From assembly GCA_900552115.1 (NCBI GenBank), contig URYP01000008.1:1-40951 (forward strand): a stretch of DNA of 40,951 nt. Direction: 5' to 3'. Source of the DNA: an uncultured Oscillospiraceae bacterium (GTDB taxonomy: Bacteria; Bacillota; Clostridia; Oscillospirales; Acutalibacteraceae). The position numbers were made by a program, and so were the translations under genes. The notes beneath the pieces were generated by a model. That model ran no database searches. It was not told the origin of the DNA and was given only the letters and a program-made list of their open reading frames with translations. Positions 1-10,000 of the stretch are shown piece after piece (position 1 is the first letter of the stretch; the number at the start of each line of letters is the position of its first letter).

Positions 1-948
1 GGCTCCCCACCAGCACAGCCTATCCAGCTCGAGCTCGCTGTCTAAAAAGCGCCGGCGGAATTTCCCGCTGATAAGGGGAGGGATCACCGCCAGCAGGCCG
101 ACGATCAGGCACATGGGCAGATCAAGGAACGCGGTCTGGGGCCGGACGGGAAGCGCTCCCCCTGAAACCAGCGCACTGGCTGGCAGGATCAGCGTCAGGT
201 CGATGATGTTCGCCCCCAGAATATTGCCGATGGACAGCGAGGACTGCTTTTTGACAATAGCGGTAATGGTGGTCGTCAGCTCCGGCAGGGAGGTGCCGAC
301 GGCGATAATGGTGACGGAAATGATCCCTTCCGATACGCCGGCCAGCGCGGCCAGTGCGCTGCCGTTATCCACCAGCAGCCGGGCGCCGAGAACGATACCG
401 CCGGCGCCCAATAGGAACTTGACGGCATTGATCAAAACGATACGCCGTGCCGGCCGGTCCAGCGTGCCGGTTGCGGCGGCCGCCTCCATCGAGATTTTCG
501 CTTCGCGGATATTGTCCCACACAAAAAAAGCGAGAATGAGTATCAGCACAAGGCTGACGGGAAGCGCTATCTCATGAAACAGCAGGGACACCGCTGCCAG
601 AATAGCTGCGGAGAGCAGCATCAGGGCGGCTTTCAGTCCAAATTGCCGCCGCCTGATGACCGCGGGCAAACAAATCACAGACACCCCCATAATCAGCGCT
701 ATATTGGCCGTTACGGAGCCGATAGCATTGCCGGCGGCCATTTCCACTTTTCCTTCCGCCGCCGCAAATACGGACACCAGAAGCTCTGGAAGGGTGGTGG
801 CCAAGCTGACCACAGTCGCGCCGATGATAAACTTTGGGATGCCGGATACTTCCGCCATCCACGCGGCGGCGTCGACAAACAAATCGCCGCCTTTGACAAT
901 AAGGATCAATCCTACAATAAGAAGCGCTATGGCCCAGAACACGTCCAT
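1..948 (-). CDS. CaCA-family cation (Na+/Ca2+-type) exchanger, 3' end cut off by window
   Basis: Integral membrane antiporter of the YrbG-like CaCA family, expected to exchange Ca2+ for Na+ or H+ across the cytoplasmic membrane. Read on the minus strand from the ATG at 948 the frame stays open for 316 codons to base 1, so the C-terminus lies outside. Both alpha-repeats are visible: GGDLFVDAA, SLATTLPELLVS and GNAIGSVTAN in the first half, and VGTSLPELTTTITA and GNILGANIID in the second. These acidic and Asn/Gly motifs line the ion site in the family. The rest is hydrophobic helices with a basic cytoplasmic stretch in the middle. A GAGGG sequence precedes the start. It sits about 45 bases past a terminator hairpin, so its promoter is unclear. 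It has no obvious link to the sugar genes. Family assignment is firm; the ion is inferred. Confidence 0.9.
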   Translation of the reverse strand, partial: MDVFWAIALLIVGLILIVKGGDLFVDAAAWMAEVSGIPKFIIGATVVSLATTLPELLVSVFAAAEGKVEMAAGNAIGSVTANIALIMGVSVICLPAVIRRRQFGLKAALMLLSAAILAAVSLLFHEIALPVSLVLILILAFFVWDNIREAKISMEAAAATGTLDRPARRIVLINAVKFLLGAGGIVLGARLLVDNGSALAALAGVSEGIISVTIIAVGTSLPELTTTITAIVKKQSSLSIGNILGANIIDLTLILPASALVSGGALPVRPQTAFLDLPMCLIVGLLAVIPPLISGKFRRRFLDSELELDRLCWWGA

Positions 949-991
949 TTTTGAACCCTCTCACTTTGATAATCCGCCGCCGGCCGGGCGT

Positions 992-1030
992 AAAAAAGAC
1001 TTTTGGCACTGTCGGGAGTGCCAAAAGTCT
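992..1030 (-). terminator. Intrinsic terminator after the GNAT gene
   Basis: A perfect 14-bp stem (997-1010 with 1017-1030) closes a 6-base loop and, read on the minus strand, is followed by six T residues. It lies downstream of the acetyltransferase stop at 1068 and upstream of the exchanger start. On the plus strand it is followed by a weaker T-run (1033-1037), so it could work in both directions. Confidence 0.8.
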
Positions 1031-1067
1031 CATTTTTCACATAACGCTCCGCCGTCGCGCTGAAATA

Positions 1068-1601
1068 CTACTTCCTTTGAGCGTTGTTAGTATACCCCGA
1101 TCGTACGCAGAAGTCAAGAAGATTCTGCGCGGGCAGGCAGGAGGTTACGCGGGGATCTTCGCCGTGTGTTTTTGCCGAACGCTCCATCCGGAACTGTGTG
1201 CCGTGAATCGTCTGCGTGGTCTGGAATCCGAAGCGATTATACAGCGCGATGGCGCGGGTATTGCGGCGGAACACATGAAGGAACACAGGGTCCTCCAGTC
1301 CGCCGAGCTGGTCCTTCAGCACACGGGTGCCAATTCCCTGCCCCCGGTGTTCGGGAAACAGGTAAAAGTCCTCCCATTCCCACTTTTTTTCCCTTGGATG
1401 AACCAGGAAATAGCCCACTTTGTCCGTGCCGTTCCATATGGCGGTATAGTCCTCGATATGCTGCTCGATCTTGTCCCGGACCCACATCAGGGCATGCGCA
1501 TAACGGATGGCGTGGAGATCCTCATAGGAGTCGATGTTTTCTTTGCACAGGAAAAACAGCCGGGATTTATCGGTGTTGTCAGCCGGTTCGTAACGAAGCA
1601 T
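1068..1601 (-). CDS. GNAT-family N-acetyltransferase
   Basis: Predicted cytoplasmic acetyltransferase of 177 aa that would move an acetyl group from acetyl-CoA to an unknown amine. The acetyl-CoA pyrophosphate-binding signature R-x-x-G-x-G is present as HRGQGIG at residues 85-91, after a beta-strand and the FPE turn. The later strand-helix with LYNRFGF around residues 119-126 is the usual GNAT C-terminal motif. The start at 1601 is preceded by AAAGGAGA at proper spacing. About 40 residues after the GNAT fold look poorly conserved. It lies between the xylAB terminator and its own terminator, so it appears to be a single-gene unit, although I could not find a clear promoter. Substrate cannot be told from sequence. 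Confidence 0.85.
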   Translation of the reverse strand: MLRYEPADNTDKSRLFFLCKENIDSYEDLHAIRYAHALMWVRDKIEQHIEDYTAIWNGTDKVGYFLVHPREKKWEWEDFYLFPEHRGQGIGTRVLKDQLGGLEDPVFLHVFRRNTRAIALYNRFGFQTTQTIHGTQFRMERSAKTHGEDPRVTSCLPAQNLLDFCVRSGYTNNAQRK

Positions 1602-1657
1602 AGCGCGTTCTCCTTTCCCATAATCAGGCGGAATGGACGGTCGGCGTTAAAAGGGTA

Positions 1658-1691
1658 GAAAAGCCGGGTGCGGAATCATCCGCACCCGGCT
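1658..1691 (-). terminator. Intrinsic terminator of the xylAB unit
   Basis: A perfect 12-bp GC-rich stem (1662-1673 with 1680-1691, loop AATCAT) begins 6 bases beyond the xylB stop and is followed on the minus strand by TTTT. Confidence 0.85.
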
Positions 1692-1697
1692 ATAGTG

Positions 1698-3221
1698 TTA
1701 CAAGGCTTTCATGGATTTAAAATCCTCTTTTAAAGACGTATACAGCTTCTGATAGAGGACATAGACTTTTTCCATCTGCGCGGCGTCCGCCTCGTTCGGC
1801 GACACCGTTGTCTTGGTTTCGATCATCTGCGCGCAGGCCTCTTCCACAGACGGGTACAGCCCTACGCCGACGCCGGCCAAAATGGCCACGCCCAGTGCCG
1901 GCCCCTCGGAGGAACGCAGCGTTTTGACGTCCCGATGGTAGACATCGGCCAGCATCTGCCGCCACAGCTTGCTTTTGCCGCCGCCGCCGCAGGCCAGCAT
2001 ATCGTCAAACGTCACGCCCATTTCGCCCAGAACGGTCGCGCAGTCTTTGAGAGACAGCGCGACGCCTTCCATGACGGCGCGGATCATATGCGCGCGGGTA
2101 TGCATGGCCGACAGGCCGAAAAATACGCCGCGGCAGTCCGGATCCAGATGAGGTGTGCGTTCACCCATCAGGTAAGGCAGATAGATCAGCCGGTCGCTGC
2201 CGGCGGGAATCGCTTCCGCCTCTTTATCCATCAGGATATAGGGGTCGATGCCCTGCGCGTCCGCGTCCTGCATTTCCTGTGTGCAGAAATTATCCCGGAA
2301 CCATTTAAGGGACAGACCAGCCCCCTGGGTAACACCCATCACGTGCCAAGCGCCGGGAACGGCGCAGCAGAAGGTGTGGACACGGCCCTTAGGATCGATC
2401 GCCAGTTTGCTGGTGTGGGCAAACACCACGCCGGAAGTGCCGATGGTGGTGAACGCCTTGCCGTCCTCCACCACGCCGGTGCCGACGGCCGCCGCCGCAT
2501 TGTCCCCGGCGCCGCCCACCACGGGCGTACCGACAGCCAGACCGGTGGCCTGCTGCGCGGCGGCGTGTACCCGGCCGGTGATCTCCGGCGACTCATACAC
2601 CTTGCCCAGCAGGGATTCATCAATTTCCAGCGCAGCCAGCACCTCTTTTGACCAGCAGCGGTGCGGGATGTCCAGCAGCTGCATGCCGGAAGCGTCCGAT
2701 ACCTCGGTGGCGTATTCGCCGGTCAGCATAAAACGCACATAATCTTTGGGCAGCAGAATATGCCGGCAGCGGGCATAGATCTCGGGCTCATTGTTGCGCA
2801 CCCACAGGATTTTGGAAGCGGTAAACCCGGTCAGGGCGGGATTGGCGGTAATCTCGATCAGCCGCTCGGCGCCGACTTTCTCGGTGATCTCGTCGCATTC
2901 TTTCTGGGTGCGCTGGTCACACCAGATGATGGAGGGCCGCAGTACCTCGTTGTTTTCGTCCAACATTACGAGGCCGTGCATCTGGCCGGAGAGGCCTACG
3001 CCCTTGACGTCCGCCGGCGCGACGCCGCTGTCTTTCAGCACGGCCTGACAGGTCGCGCAGACCGCGCGCCACCAGTCCTGCGGATCCTGCTCTGCCCAGC
3101 CGTTTTGCGGCTGGGAGAGCGGATATTCTTCGGTTGAGGAGGCGATGACCGTACCTGCTTTATCAAACAGGACGGTTTTGGTACCGGAGGTACCGATATC
3201 GACACCCAGAACGTATTCCAT
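1698..3221 (-). CDS. xylB: Xylulokinase (FGGY family)
   Basis: Cytoplasmic kinase that phosphorylates D-xylulose with ATP to xylulose 5-phosphate, feeding the pentose phosphate route. The 507-aa product has the two-domain FGGY layout at normal length. The N-terminal phosphate loop DIGTSGTKT is at residues 8-16, the sugar-contact GQMHG is at 79-83, and GGAGDNAA carries the probable catalytic Asp at residue 240. The C-terminal ATP-domain glycine run CGGGGKSKLW is near residue 425. I place the start at the ATG at 3221, because AGGCGGTG lies 6 bases before it. A GTG at 3230 in the same frame would overlap that site. It follows xylA by 16 bases, so the two are co-transcribed and end at the hairpin at 1662-1691. 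Neighbour and motifs agree, so xylulose is the likely substrate. Confidence 0.96.
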   Translation of the reverse strand: MEYVLGVDIGTSGTKTVLFDKAGTVIASSTEEYPLSQPQNGWAEQDPQDWWRAVCATCQAVLKDSGVAPADVKGVGLSGQMHGLVMLDENNEVLRPSIIWCDQRTQKECDEITEKVGAERLIEITANPALTGFTASKILWVRNNEPEIYARCRHILLPKDYVRFMLTGEYATEVSDASGMQLLDIPHRCWSKEVLAALEIDESLLGKVYESPEITGRVHAAAQQATGLAVGTPVVGGAGDNAAAAVGTGVVEDGKAFTTIGTSGVVFAHTSKLAIDPKGRVHTFCCAVPGAWHVMGVTQGAGLSLKWFRDNFCTQEMQDADAQGIDPYILMDKEAEAIPAGSDRLIYLPYLMGERTPHLDPDCRGVFFGLSAMHTRAHMIRAVMEGVALSLKDCATVLGEMGVTFDDMLACGGGGKSKLWRQMLADVYHRDVKTLRSSEGPALGVAILAGVGVGLYPSVEEACAQMIETKTTVSPNEADAAQMEKVYVLYQKLYTSLKEDFKSMKAL

Positions 3222-3237
3222 ATTGGTCACCGCCTAA

Positions 3238-4557
3238 TTAGTTGTTGAAAAGCACGTTGTTGACAACGGCTTCCAGGTACTCCTGGCGGCCGCTCTGGTT
3301 GGTCGTGACTTCACCTTTTTCCAAGGCGTACTCGGCCAGGCTCTTCAGGTCCATCTTGCCCGCGATGATATCCGCGCCGATGCCGGTTTTCCAGCTGGCG
3401 TAGCGGTCCTCGACGAATTTGTCCAGACGGCCGTCCTCGATCAGGGCGACCGCTTTGCGCAGACCCAGGGCAAAGCCGTCCATACCGGCGATATACGCGT
3501 GGAAGATATCCTCCATCTCATAGGAACCGCGGCGGGTTTTGGCGTCGAAGTTCAGGCCGCCGTTGGTAAATCCGCCGGCCTTCAGCACCTCGAGCATGCA
3601 GTAGGTGGCGTTGTAAATGTCGGTGGGGAATTGGTCGGTATCCCAGCCCAGCAGCATGTCGCCCTGGTTGGCGTCGATGGAACCAAACATGCCGTTGACG
3701 GCCGATACCCGCAGCTCATGCTGGAAGGTGTGACCGGCCAGAGTGGCGTGGTTGGCTTCGATATTCATCTTGAAATCTTTGTCCAGGCCATATTTGCGCA
3801 GGAAACCGATCGCGGTCGCCGCGTCGAAATCGTACTGGTGCTTGGTGGGCTCTTTCGGCTTGGGCTCAATGTAGAAATCACCCTTGAAGCCGATGCTGCG
3901 GGCATAGTCGACCGCCATGTGCATCAAGCGGGCCATATTGTCCAGCTCCAGCCCCATGTCGGTGTTCAGCAGGGTTTCATAGCCTTCGCGGCCGCCCCAG
4001 AACACGATGCCCTGGCCGCCCAGTTTCACGACGATCTCGATATTCTTCTTGAGCTGAGCCGCCGCATAGGCGAACACGTCCGCATTGGGAGCGGTGCCGG
4101 CGCCGTGCATGTAGCGTTTGTTACCGAACAGCTTCGCGGTGCCCCACAGCAGCTTTTTGCCGGTGGCCTGCATTTTTTCCAGTATGTAATCGGAAACCTC
4201 GTCCAGCAGTTTGTTGGTCTCCTCCAGCGTGTCGCACTCGTCCACCAGGTCATAGTCGTGGAAGCAGAAGAACTCGATGTTCAGTTTTTCCATAACTTCA
4301 AAACCGGCATCCACTTTGGCAAAGGCGCGGTCGCGGGCATTATCCGCACCAAAGCTTTTGTCGGTGGAGCCGACGCCGAACATGTCGGTGCCGTCGCCGC
4401 ACAGGGTATGCCACCAGGACATGGCGAAGCGCAGGTGCTCCTTCATGGTTTTACCGGCGATCACCTCGTCGGGATTGTAATACTTGAAAGCAAAGGGATT
4501 GGTGCTTTTGGGGCCCTCGTACTGAATTTGGGGAATATTCGGGAATTTGTCGCTCAT
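3238..4557 (-). CDS. xylA: Xylose isomerase
   Basis: Interconverts D-xylose and D-xylulose in the cytoplasm using two divalent metals. The product is 439 aa, the length of the long-N-terminus (class II) isomerases of Clostridia. The catalytic His and Asp appear in the signature FHDYD (H100, D103). The metal-ligand signature IEPKPKEPTKHQYD follows near residue 233, and later ligands lie in NIEANHATLAGHTFQHEL and in GSIDANQGD. The ATG at 4557 has AAAGGAG at 8-9 bases. It heads the xylA-xylB pair. The upstream gap to the GH3 terminator is about 150 bases and must hold the promoter. No xylR-type regulator is nearby. This is the clearest metabolic assignment in the window. Confidence 0.98.
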   Translation of the reverse strand: MSDKFPNIPQIQYEGPKSTNPFAFKYYNPDEVIAGKTMKEHLRFAMSWWHTLCGDGTDMFGVGSTDKSFGADNARDRAFAKVDAGFEVMEKLNIEFFCFHDYDLVDECDTLEETNKLLDEVSDYILEKMQATGKKLLWGTAKLFGNKRYMHGAGTAPNADVFAYAAAQLKKNIEIVVKLGGQGIVFWGGREGYETLLNTDMGLELDNMARLMHMAVDYARSIGFKGDFYIEPKPKEPTKHQYDFDAATAIGFLRKYGLDKDFKMNIEANHATLAGHTFQHELRVSAVNGMFGSIDANQGDMLLGWDTDQFPTDIYNATYCMLEVLKAGGFTNGGLNFDAKTRRGSYEMEDIFHAYIAGMDGFALGLRKAVALIEDGRLDKFVEDRYASWKTGIGADIIAGKMDLKSLAEYALEKGEVTTNQSGRQEYLEAVVNNVLFNN

Positions 4558-4707
4558 ATTTATCTGCTCCTTTCAGGCTTATAAGGAAAGCCAAATGTAC
4601 ATCCTCACTTTATCATAACGCACGGGCAAAATCAAGGGATATTACGCAAAAACTGGAAAAGCGGAAAGGGATTTTCGTGAATTTGACCGGATGTGGGGCG
4701 GTTTATG
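4558..4707 (-). promoter_or_regulatory. Probable xylAB promoter region, elements weak
   Basis: This gap between the GH3 terminator and xylA must carry the xylAB promoter. A good minus-strand -10 box, TATGAT (4617-4612), is visible. No matching -35 is found at 16-18 bases; the nearest, TTGATT, is only 12 bases away. This fits an activator-dependent promoter or a wrong choice of -10. An 8-base palindrome, ATGTACAT, lies in the leader. I saw no clear catabolite-repression site. Confidence 0.35.
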
Positions 4708-4742
4708 AAAAGGAGCCGTACAGGCTACACCTGTACGGCTCC
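4708..4742 (-). terminator. Intrinsic terminator after the GH3 gene
   Basis: A perfect 13-bp stem (4712-4724 with 4730-4742, loop CTACA) begins 15 bases past the GH3 stop and is followed on the minus strand by TTTT. It separates the GH3 transcript from xylAB. Confidence 0.85.
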
Positions 4743-4757
4743 GGATAGACGGCTGGT

Positions 4758-6899
4758 CTAGTTTTCCAGCATCGTTTTCTCACCGGTCAGCGTCACCGTG
4801 ACGGCAGCGACATCCAGTCCGGTCAGTTCCCGGCTGCGGGCGTCCGGCTGCTGGCCGCCGATATACAACGTGTAGGTGCCCGGCTCGATAAACCGGCAGC
4901 CGTTCTCATCGATCAGGGAAAACGCCTTGGCGGGGAAGGAGAGGAGGATGTCTCGGCTTTCTTCCGCCGGGATCAGGACGGTTTCCAGGGCTTTCAGCGC
5001 GTACCGCGGCGCTCTCACCGACGGATCGTTGGCTTTTACATAGCCTTGTATATGCTCCAGGGACGTCATGCGGCCGGTGTTGGAAACGGTTACCGGAATT
5101 TGTACCGTGTCACCGACGGCGGCCTCTAGGGAGCTCGTATCGACCGTGTAGGCGAACGAGGTATAGGACAGGCCATAGCCGAACGGGTAAAGCGCTTCCT
5201 GATTCATGTACCGATAGGTGCGACCCTCCATGGCGTAATTGCTGAAGTCCGGCAGTTCCTCTGTGGTCTGATAGAAGGTGACTGGCAGGCGGCCGCTGGG
5301 CGAATACTCACCGTACAGCAGCTCGGCGATGGCCATGCCGCCCTGCTCGCCGGGATAGAAGCAATCCACCACGGCAGCCGCCTGGTCGGCAGCGGTGCGG
5401 ATAGCGAGCGCGCTGCCGCAGAGCAGCAGCACGACCACCGGCTTGCCGGTGGCAATCATCTTTTCAAGCAGTAGCTGCTGCGGCGCGGGCAGTTCGATAT
5501 CCGGCTTGTCGCCGCTGCCGTATTTGTTGTTGGCGTCCCCGGCCTCGCCTTCCCATTTGCTGTCGAGACCCAGGCAGCAGAGAACTACGTCGCTGTTTTC
5601 GGCGGCGGAAACGGCTTCAGCGTACCGCTCGTCGTTGTCGTCCACGATATGACAGCCCTCGGCATAGAGGATGGGCGCATCTTCACCGAGATACTTCCGC
5701 AGGCCCTCCAGCACCGTATAGCTCTCACTGGGCGTACCGTTATAGTTGCCGAGCAGGGCCAGCTTGCTGTCGGCATTGGGGCCAACCACGGCCAGGCGGG
5801 TCGATTTGCTGCGCAGCGGCAGCACGCCGTCGTTTTTCAGCAGCACCATCGACTGGCGGGCCGCCTCACGGGCGAGCTGCTTGTGCGCGCGGCAGGCCAA
5901 TACGCTGTAAGGGATATCCGAATAGACCACATGGGCCGGATCGTCGAACATGCCTAGCTTAAAGCGAGCTTTCAGCACCCGGCTCAGCGCGCGGTCGAGA
6001 TCGGCCTCCTCGATCAATCCTTCTTTATAGGAGGTCAGCAAATGCTTGTAAACCCCGCCGCAATTGAGGTCGCAGCCCTTTTTAAGACCCAGCGCGGCGG
6101 ATTCCGCCACCGTATTCGTCACATGGTAGTTGCTGTGCAGATCGTTGATGGCGCCGCAGTCGGACACCACATGGCCTTTAAAGCCCCAGCGGTTCCGCAG
6201 GATGTCGGTCAGCAGCACATCGCTGGCGTTGCTGGGCTCGCCGTTGACCGCGTTGTAGGCGCCCATTACCGATTCTACCTGCGCCTCCTTAACGCATTCC
6301 TCAAAAGCGGGCAGATACGTGTCGAACATATCCTGCTTGCCGACGACCGCGTTAAAATGATGGCGTTCCGCCTCCGGACCGCTGTGCACCGCAAAATGCT
6401 TGGCGCAGGCCGCGGATTTCATATGGTGCGGATCGTTTCCCTGCAGGCCCTTAATAAATGCCACGCCCATACGTCCGGTCAGGTAGGGATCCTCGCCATA
6501 GGTTTCGTGGCCGCGGCCCCAGCGGGGATCACGGAAAATATTGACGTTGGGGCTCCAGTAGGTCAGGCCCTTGTAAATGCCGCAGTCCCCCTGTCGCTGG
6601 AATTCATTGTACTTGGCGCGGCCTTCGGTGGATATGGTCGCGGCCACATCCCCGAGAAAATCAGGATGGAAGGTGGCCGCCAGGCCGATGGCCTGTGGAA
6701 ATACGGTGGCAACGCCCGCGCGGGCAACGCCGTGCAGGGCTTCGTTCCAATAGCAGTAAGAACGGATGCCCAGCCGCGGAACGGAGGCTGCATCATGAGT
6801 GAGCTGGAACACCTTCTCCTCCACGGTGAGTTCTTGAATTAAGGCGTCCACCCGTTCTTCCAGCGGCAGGCTTTCATCTCGGAAAGCAAATTCAGACAT
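4758..6899 (-). CDS. GH3 family glycosidase, beta-xylosidase/arabinosidase type
   Basis: Predicted cytoplasmic exo-glycosidase of 713 aa; no signal peptide is visible. The N-terminal barrel carries NVNIFRDPRWGRGHETYGED (119-138), KHFAVHSGPE (167-176) and the nucleophile motif VVSDCGAI with Asp247. SDCGA rather than SDW is typical of the xylosidase branch. The second alpha/beta domain has the acid/base region KWEGEAGD. A C-terminal fibronectin-III-like domain completes the standard layout. The start at 6899 is chosen because AAAGGAGG lies 8 bases upstream; the in-frame ATG at 6920 lies before that site. The adjacent xylA and xylB support xylose release from imported xylo-oligosaccharides, but glucosides or arabinosides are possible. 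A terminator-like hairpin lies only 13 bases before its ribosome site, so it probably depends on readthrough from the GH2 gene. Confidence 0.93.
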   Translation of the reverse strand: MSEFAFRDESLPLEERVDALIQELTVEEKVFQLTHDAASVPRLGIRSYCYWNEALHGVARAGVATVFPQAIGLAATFHPDFLGDVAATISTEGRAKYNEFQRQGDCGIYKGLTYWSPNVNIFRDPRWGRGHETYGEDPYLTGRMGVAFIKGLQGNDPHHMKSAACAKHFAVHSGPEAERHHFNAVVGKQDMFDTYLPAFEECVKEAQVESVMGAYNAVNGEPSNASDVLLTDILRNRWGFKGHVVSDCGAINDLHSNYHVTNTVAESAALGLKKGCDLNCGGVYKHLLTSYKEGLIEEADLDRALSRVLKARFKLGMFDDPAHVVYSDIPYSVLACRAHKQLAREAARQSMVLLKNDGVLPLRSKSTRLAVVGPNADSKLALLGNYNGTPSESYTVLEGLRKYLGEDAPILYAEGCHIVDDNDERYAEAVSAAENSDVVLCCLGLDSKWEGEAGDANNKYGSGDKPDIELPAPQQLLLEKMIATGKPVVVLLLCGSALAIRTAADQAAAVVDCFYPGEQGGMAIAELLYGEYSPSGRLPVTFYQTTEELPDFSNYAMEGRTYRYMNQEALYPFGYGLSYTSFAYTVDTSSLEAAVGDTVQIPVTVSNTGRMTSLEHIQGYVKANDPSVRAPRYALKALETVLIPAEESRDILLSFPAKAFSLIDENGCRFIEPGTYTLYIGGQQPDARSRELTGLDVAAVTVTLTGEKTMLEN

Positions 6900-6925
6900 G
6901 GGAAAATCCTCCTTTAACATTGATG

Positions 6926-6959
6926 AAAAGCAGGGGCAGGCACGTCGCCTGCCCCTGCT
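6926..6959 (-). terminator. Hairpin between GH2 and GH3 genes (terminator/attenuator)
   Basis: A 13-bp perfect stem (6929-6941 with 6947-6959, loop ACGTC) is followed on the minus strand by only TTTC. The GH3 ribosome site starts about 15 bases later, leaving no room for a promoter in between. It may therefore be a partial terminator or an mRNA-stabilising element that sets the GH2:GH3 ratio. Confidence 0.65.
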
Positions 6960-7004
6960 CCTAGATCATATCCCACAGGGATATAACGATTATTATGGGG
7001 GTTA

Positions 7005-10000
7005 TCAGCTCAGCAGCGTCAGATCCGAGATGACCAGGGGCTTCAGAGCGTTGGTTTTCAGCGCGATCTTGAAGCAGCGGGCAGTCACACCTTCGCCCAG
7101 GTCGATAAAGACTTTGCCGCCGTTATAAGACATACGGTCTTCAAACATGGCGCCATACACCTTTTCGAGCGATTCCATCGAATCCCCGGCCAGCAGGTCA
7201 AAGCATTTCGGCGTATAACTCGCCCCCGCGATATCCGAAGTGACACAGGAGAAGTACAGGGCTTTGCAGGTGGAGGGCGTTTCAAGCTGGATATCGAAAT
7301 CAATGCCTTCGCGCTGCTCGCCGTCACTGATCCAGAAATCTTCCTTGCCCGATATGGCTTTGCCGGTGTTGTTCGGCTGATTTTCGCTGTACAGGGTCGC
7401 GCCGGTCAGGCCGATGAGCTGTACGTCATGGCCATACAGGCTGAAACGCAGGTCCAGTTTGGACAGGTCATAGCGGGTGAATTTCAGATCCGGAATCGGG
7501 CCGCCGTCCCGGCAGACGAGCATCAGCGTATTCCAGCCCGACGTCAGCGTTATGCTGTTGATTTTGATATTCTCACCTTCGCCGATCGGCTCGCCGTTAA
7601 GGATCAGCTCGCAGTTTTTCTGTGCCGTTACCACCAATTCCACCGTGTCGGGGTTGAGCAGCAGGTCAGTACGGTCGGAGGGGGAGTAGACAAAGACGGT
7701 CAGCGCATATTTGCCGGGCAGGTTATCCTCGCGGGACACCGCTTTCCATGCCTCGCCGTTCTCCACACGGTTCAGGCCGGGATGAAGGGCCAGCACGTCC
7801 TCGTCGCCCTTAATGGATTTGCAGAGCGCCCGGTTCAGGGTCGCGCCGTAGATGCCGCTGGTGAGCAGTTCTTCCAGGGCGGCGTTTTTGGCAAACTCAA
7901 TGCCCGTGTGCAGCGCCGAGAGGATGCGGACCAGCAGGTGTTTGATCTTCTTATTTTGGAGCTGCAGGGAGAGCTGGCAGAAATAGATGGCGCTGCCCGC
8001 GTAATTGTGGCGGGACAGGGCGCTGAAACGGCTGCGGTCTTCCAGCTCGCTCTTGTAAACCGACACGGTCTTTAAATACTCGGCATTCTGGTTCCACATC
8101 CGCCAGTCAACCTGGGGCAGGCCCAGCAGCGTGTTGTCGTTTTGATGCTTATACTCCAGCAGATTGACGCCGACCTGCGCCTGCTGGCCTTCGCCCAGGC
8201 CGTACAGGTTGTTCGAATACATGCCGGCAATCACCGGGTCGGTATTCACCGCTTTCAGATGGCAGGAGGTTTCTCTGGTGACTTCAAAGTCGTAGGAGAA
8301 CAGCTCCGGCGTTTTATTAAGGTTCATCACCAGCACTTTAGCAAAATTGTTTTTGCTCACGCCCTTTAGCCAGCCAAGATCCGCGCTGCCGTCCACGATA
8401 AGCAATGAGTCCTGCTTTTCGGTAAGCAGTTTTTCCAGTTCCGCGCGATCCACCGTTTTATAAGAGCAGCGGATTTCGCTGAGCATGGCGGCTACGGCGC
8501 CGCTGTTGCTGCCGAAGAAATAGGCCTCCGTAGGCGCTTTGGGCGCGTGCGCGGTCAGATACTTGGCCATCTTTATCATCATCACCAGCGCCAGCGGCTC
8601 TTCCTCGGCATAGGCCGGCAAGTCAATGGAGCAGGCGATGCGGGGCTGGCCGGCAACGGTCAGATCCAATGCCAGCGGCATACCCACGCCGTTGAAATAA
8701 AGCGGCGAAGCGTTAAAGTTAAGATATTCCTCAAAATAGCGGGCATCGCGGGCCGCGTTGAACATCATATCCTTGCCGTCGAAACGCAGCTCGTCGGCCA
8801 GGCTGTCGGATGTAAAGATCGCCTGTACCGAACGGTGCCGGGTAAAGGTGCCGTAAGGAGAAGCCGCTCCCTGGCGGAAGTCAAGCGCCGCGGTGCTGTC
8901 GTCCGCGTCCTCTTCGCCGCGCAGGCAGGTCACTTTTACAGCCTCCCAAGCGGCGTTCAGCTTGGCCTGGTTGAAAATGTTCAGGTCAGCGGTATCGGTG
9001 TAATACTCCTGCGAGGCGTCGCCCAGGGTCACCGCCAGAATGGCGTTTTCATGATCCGCCACCTCCGGCATGGCCAGGGTGAGGGCGGTATCCTCATAGG
9101 TACAGGCCGCCATGTACATGTCTTTGGAAACTCTGGCGACTTCCTTGCCGTCCACCAGCAGTACGCCAGTCAGGGTCAGGTTCAGCGGGTCGCGGTTGTC
9201 GTTAAATACGCAGACCGGGAAAGTAACCTCTTTGCCGCCCCACACACTGGTAGGGGTCTTTTCCAGGAACGGACGTACAGGGGTGAAGGCACTCTGGGTA
9301 TATTTCCATACCGGGTTGGGGATGAAAGCGGGCAGGTCCTCCTGTGCGCCGGCGTTGAGCGTGCGCAGATAAGGCGTGATGCGGGAGGGCTTAATGCCGG
9401 GGGTTTCGTAAGTATCGTAGGTCAGCAGCTGCTCCTCGAAAGGCAGCGGCTCCAGACCATACCAGATCAGGTTGAATACGCACACCTGGTCGGCCCATTT
9501 CCGCTGGCCGATGAGATTATGGTAGCACTCGGACGCTACCGCATTCAGGCGGCCGTTAAAGGAATGCAGGGTCTTTTCGCCGTCCAGCAGGCAAACATTG
9601 TCGGGGGTGGAGTAGTACATGCTGCCGTTTTCACCAATGGTGATGGGCTTTTCGCGATGGGTCGGGCAGTCGTAGCCCGGATAATGCAAGGAGTTGACAT
9701 CCAACCGGCCGCCCAGGTCGTGGCTGCCGTCGCAGCTGTAGGGGCGGGAGGGATCGAGCTTCGGTATCTCCTGCGTCAGGTCGAACAGCTTTTCGGAGAG
9801 GTCCTCGATGTCCTTGATATACTTGGAACCACATACCTTGAAAGCCGGGATACATTCGTTTTCCGGACTCCACATCACGACGGACGGATGGTTGCGGTCG
9901 CGGACGATAAGGCGGCGCAGGTGCTTTTTGCTGTTCTCAAAGAAGGCCGGGTTATAGCTGAAGCAGCAATGGGACGCCCAAACCGCCGACTCGGAAATCA

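Noticed and set aside
949..1067. Possible metal-sensing (yybP-ykoY type) riboswitch before the exchanger
   Set aside because: The position is attractive for an ion transporter, but the conserved core bases are missing; the hairpin is fully explained as a terminator.
3499..4584. 361-aa plus-strand open frame opposite xylA
   Set aside because: Shadow of a firmly identified xylose isomerase; Gly/Val/His-rich with no motif.
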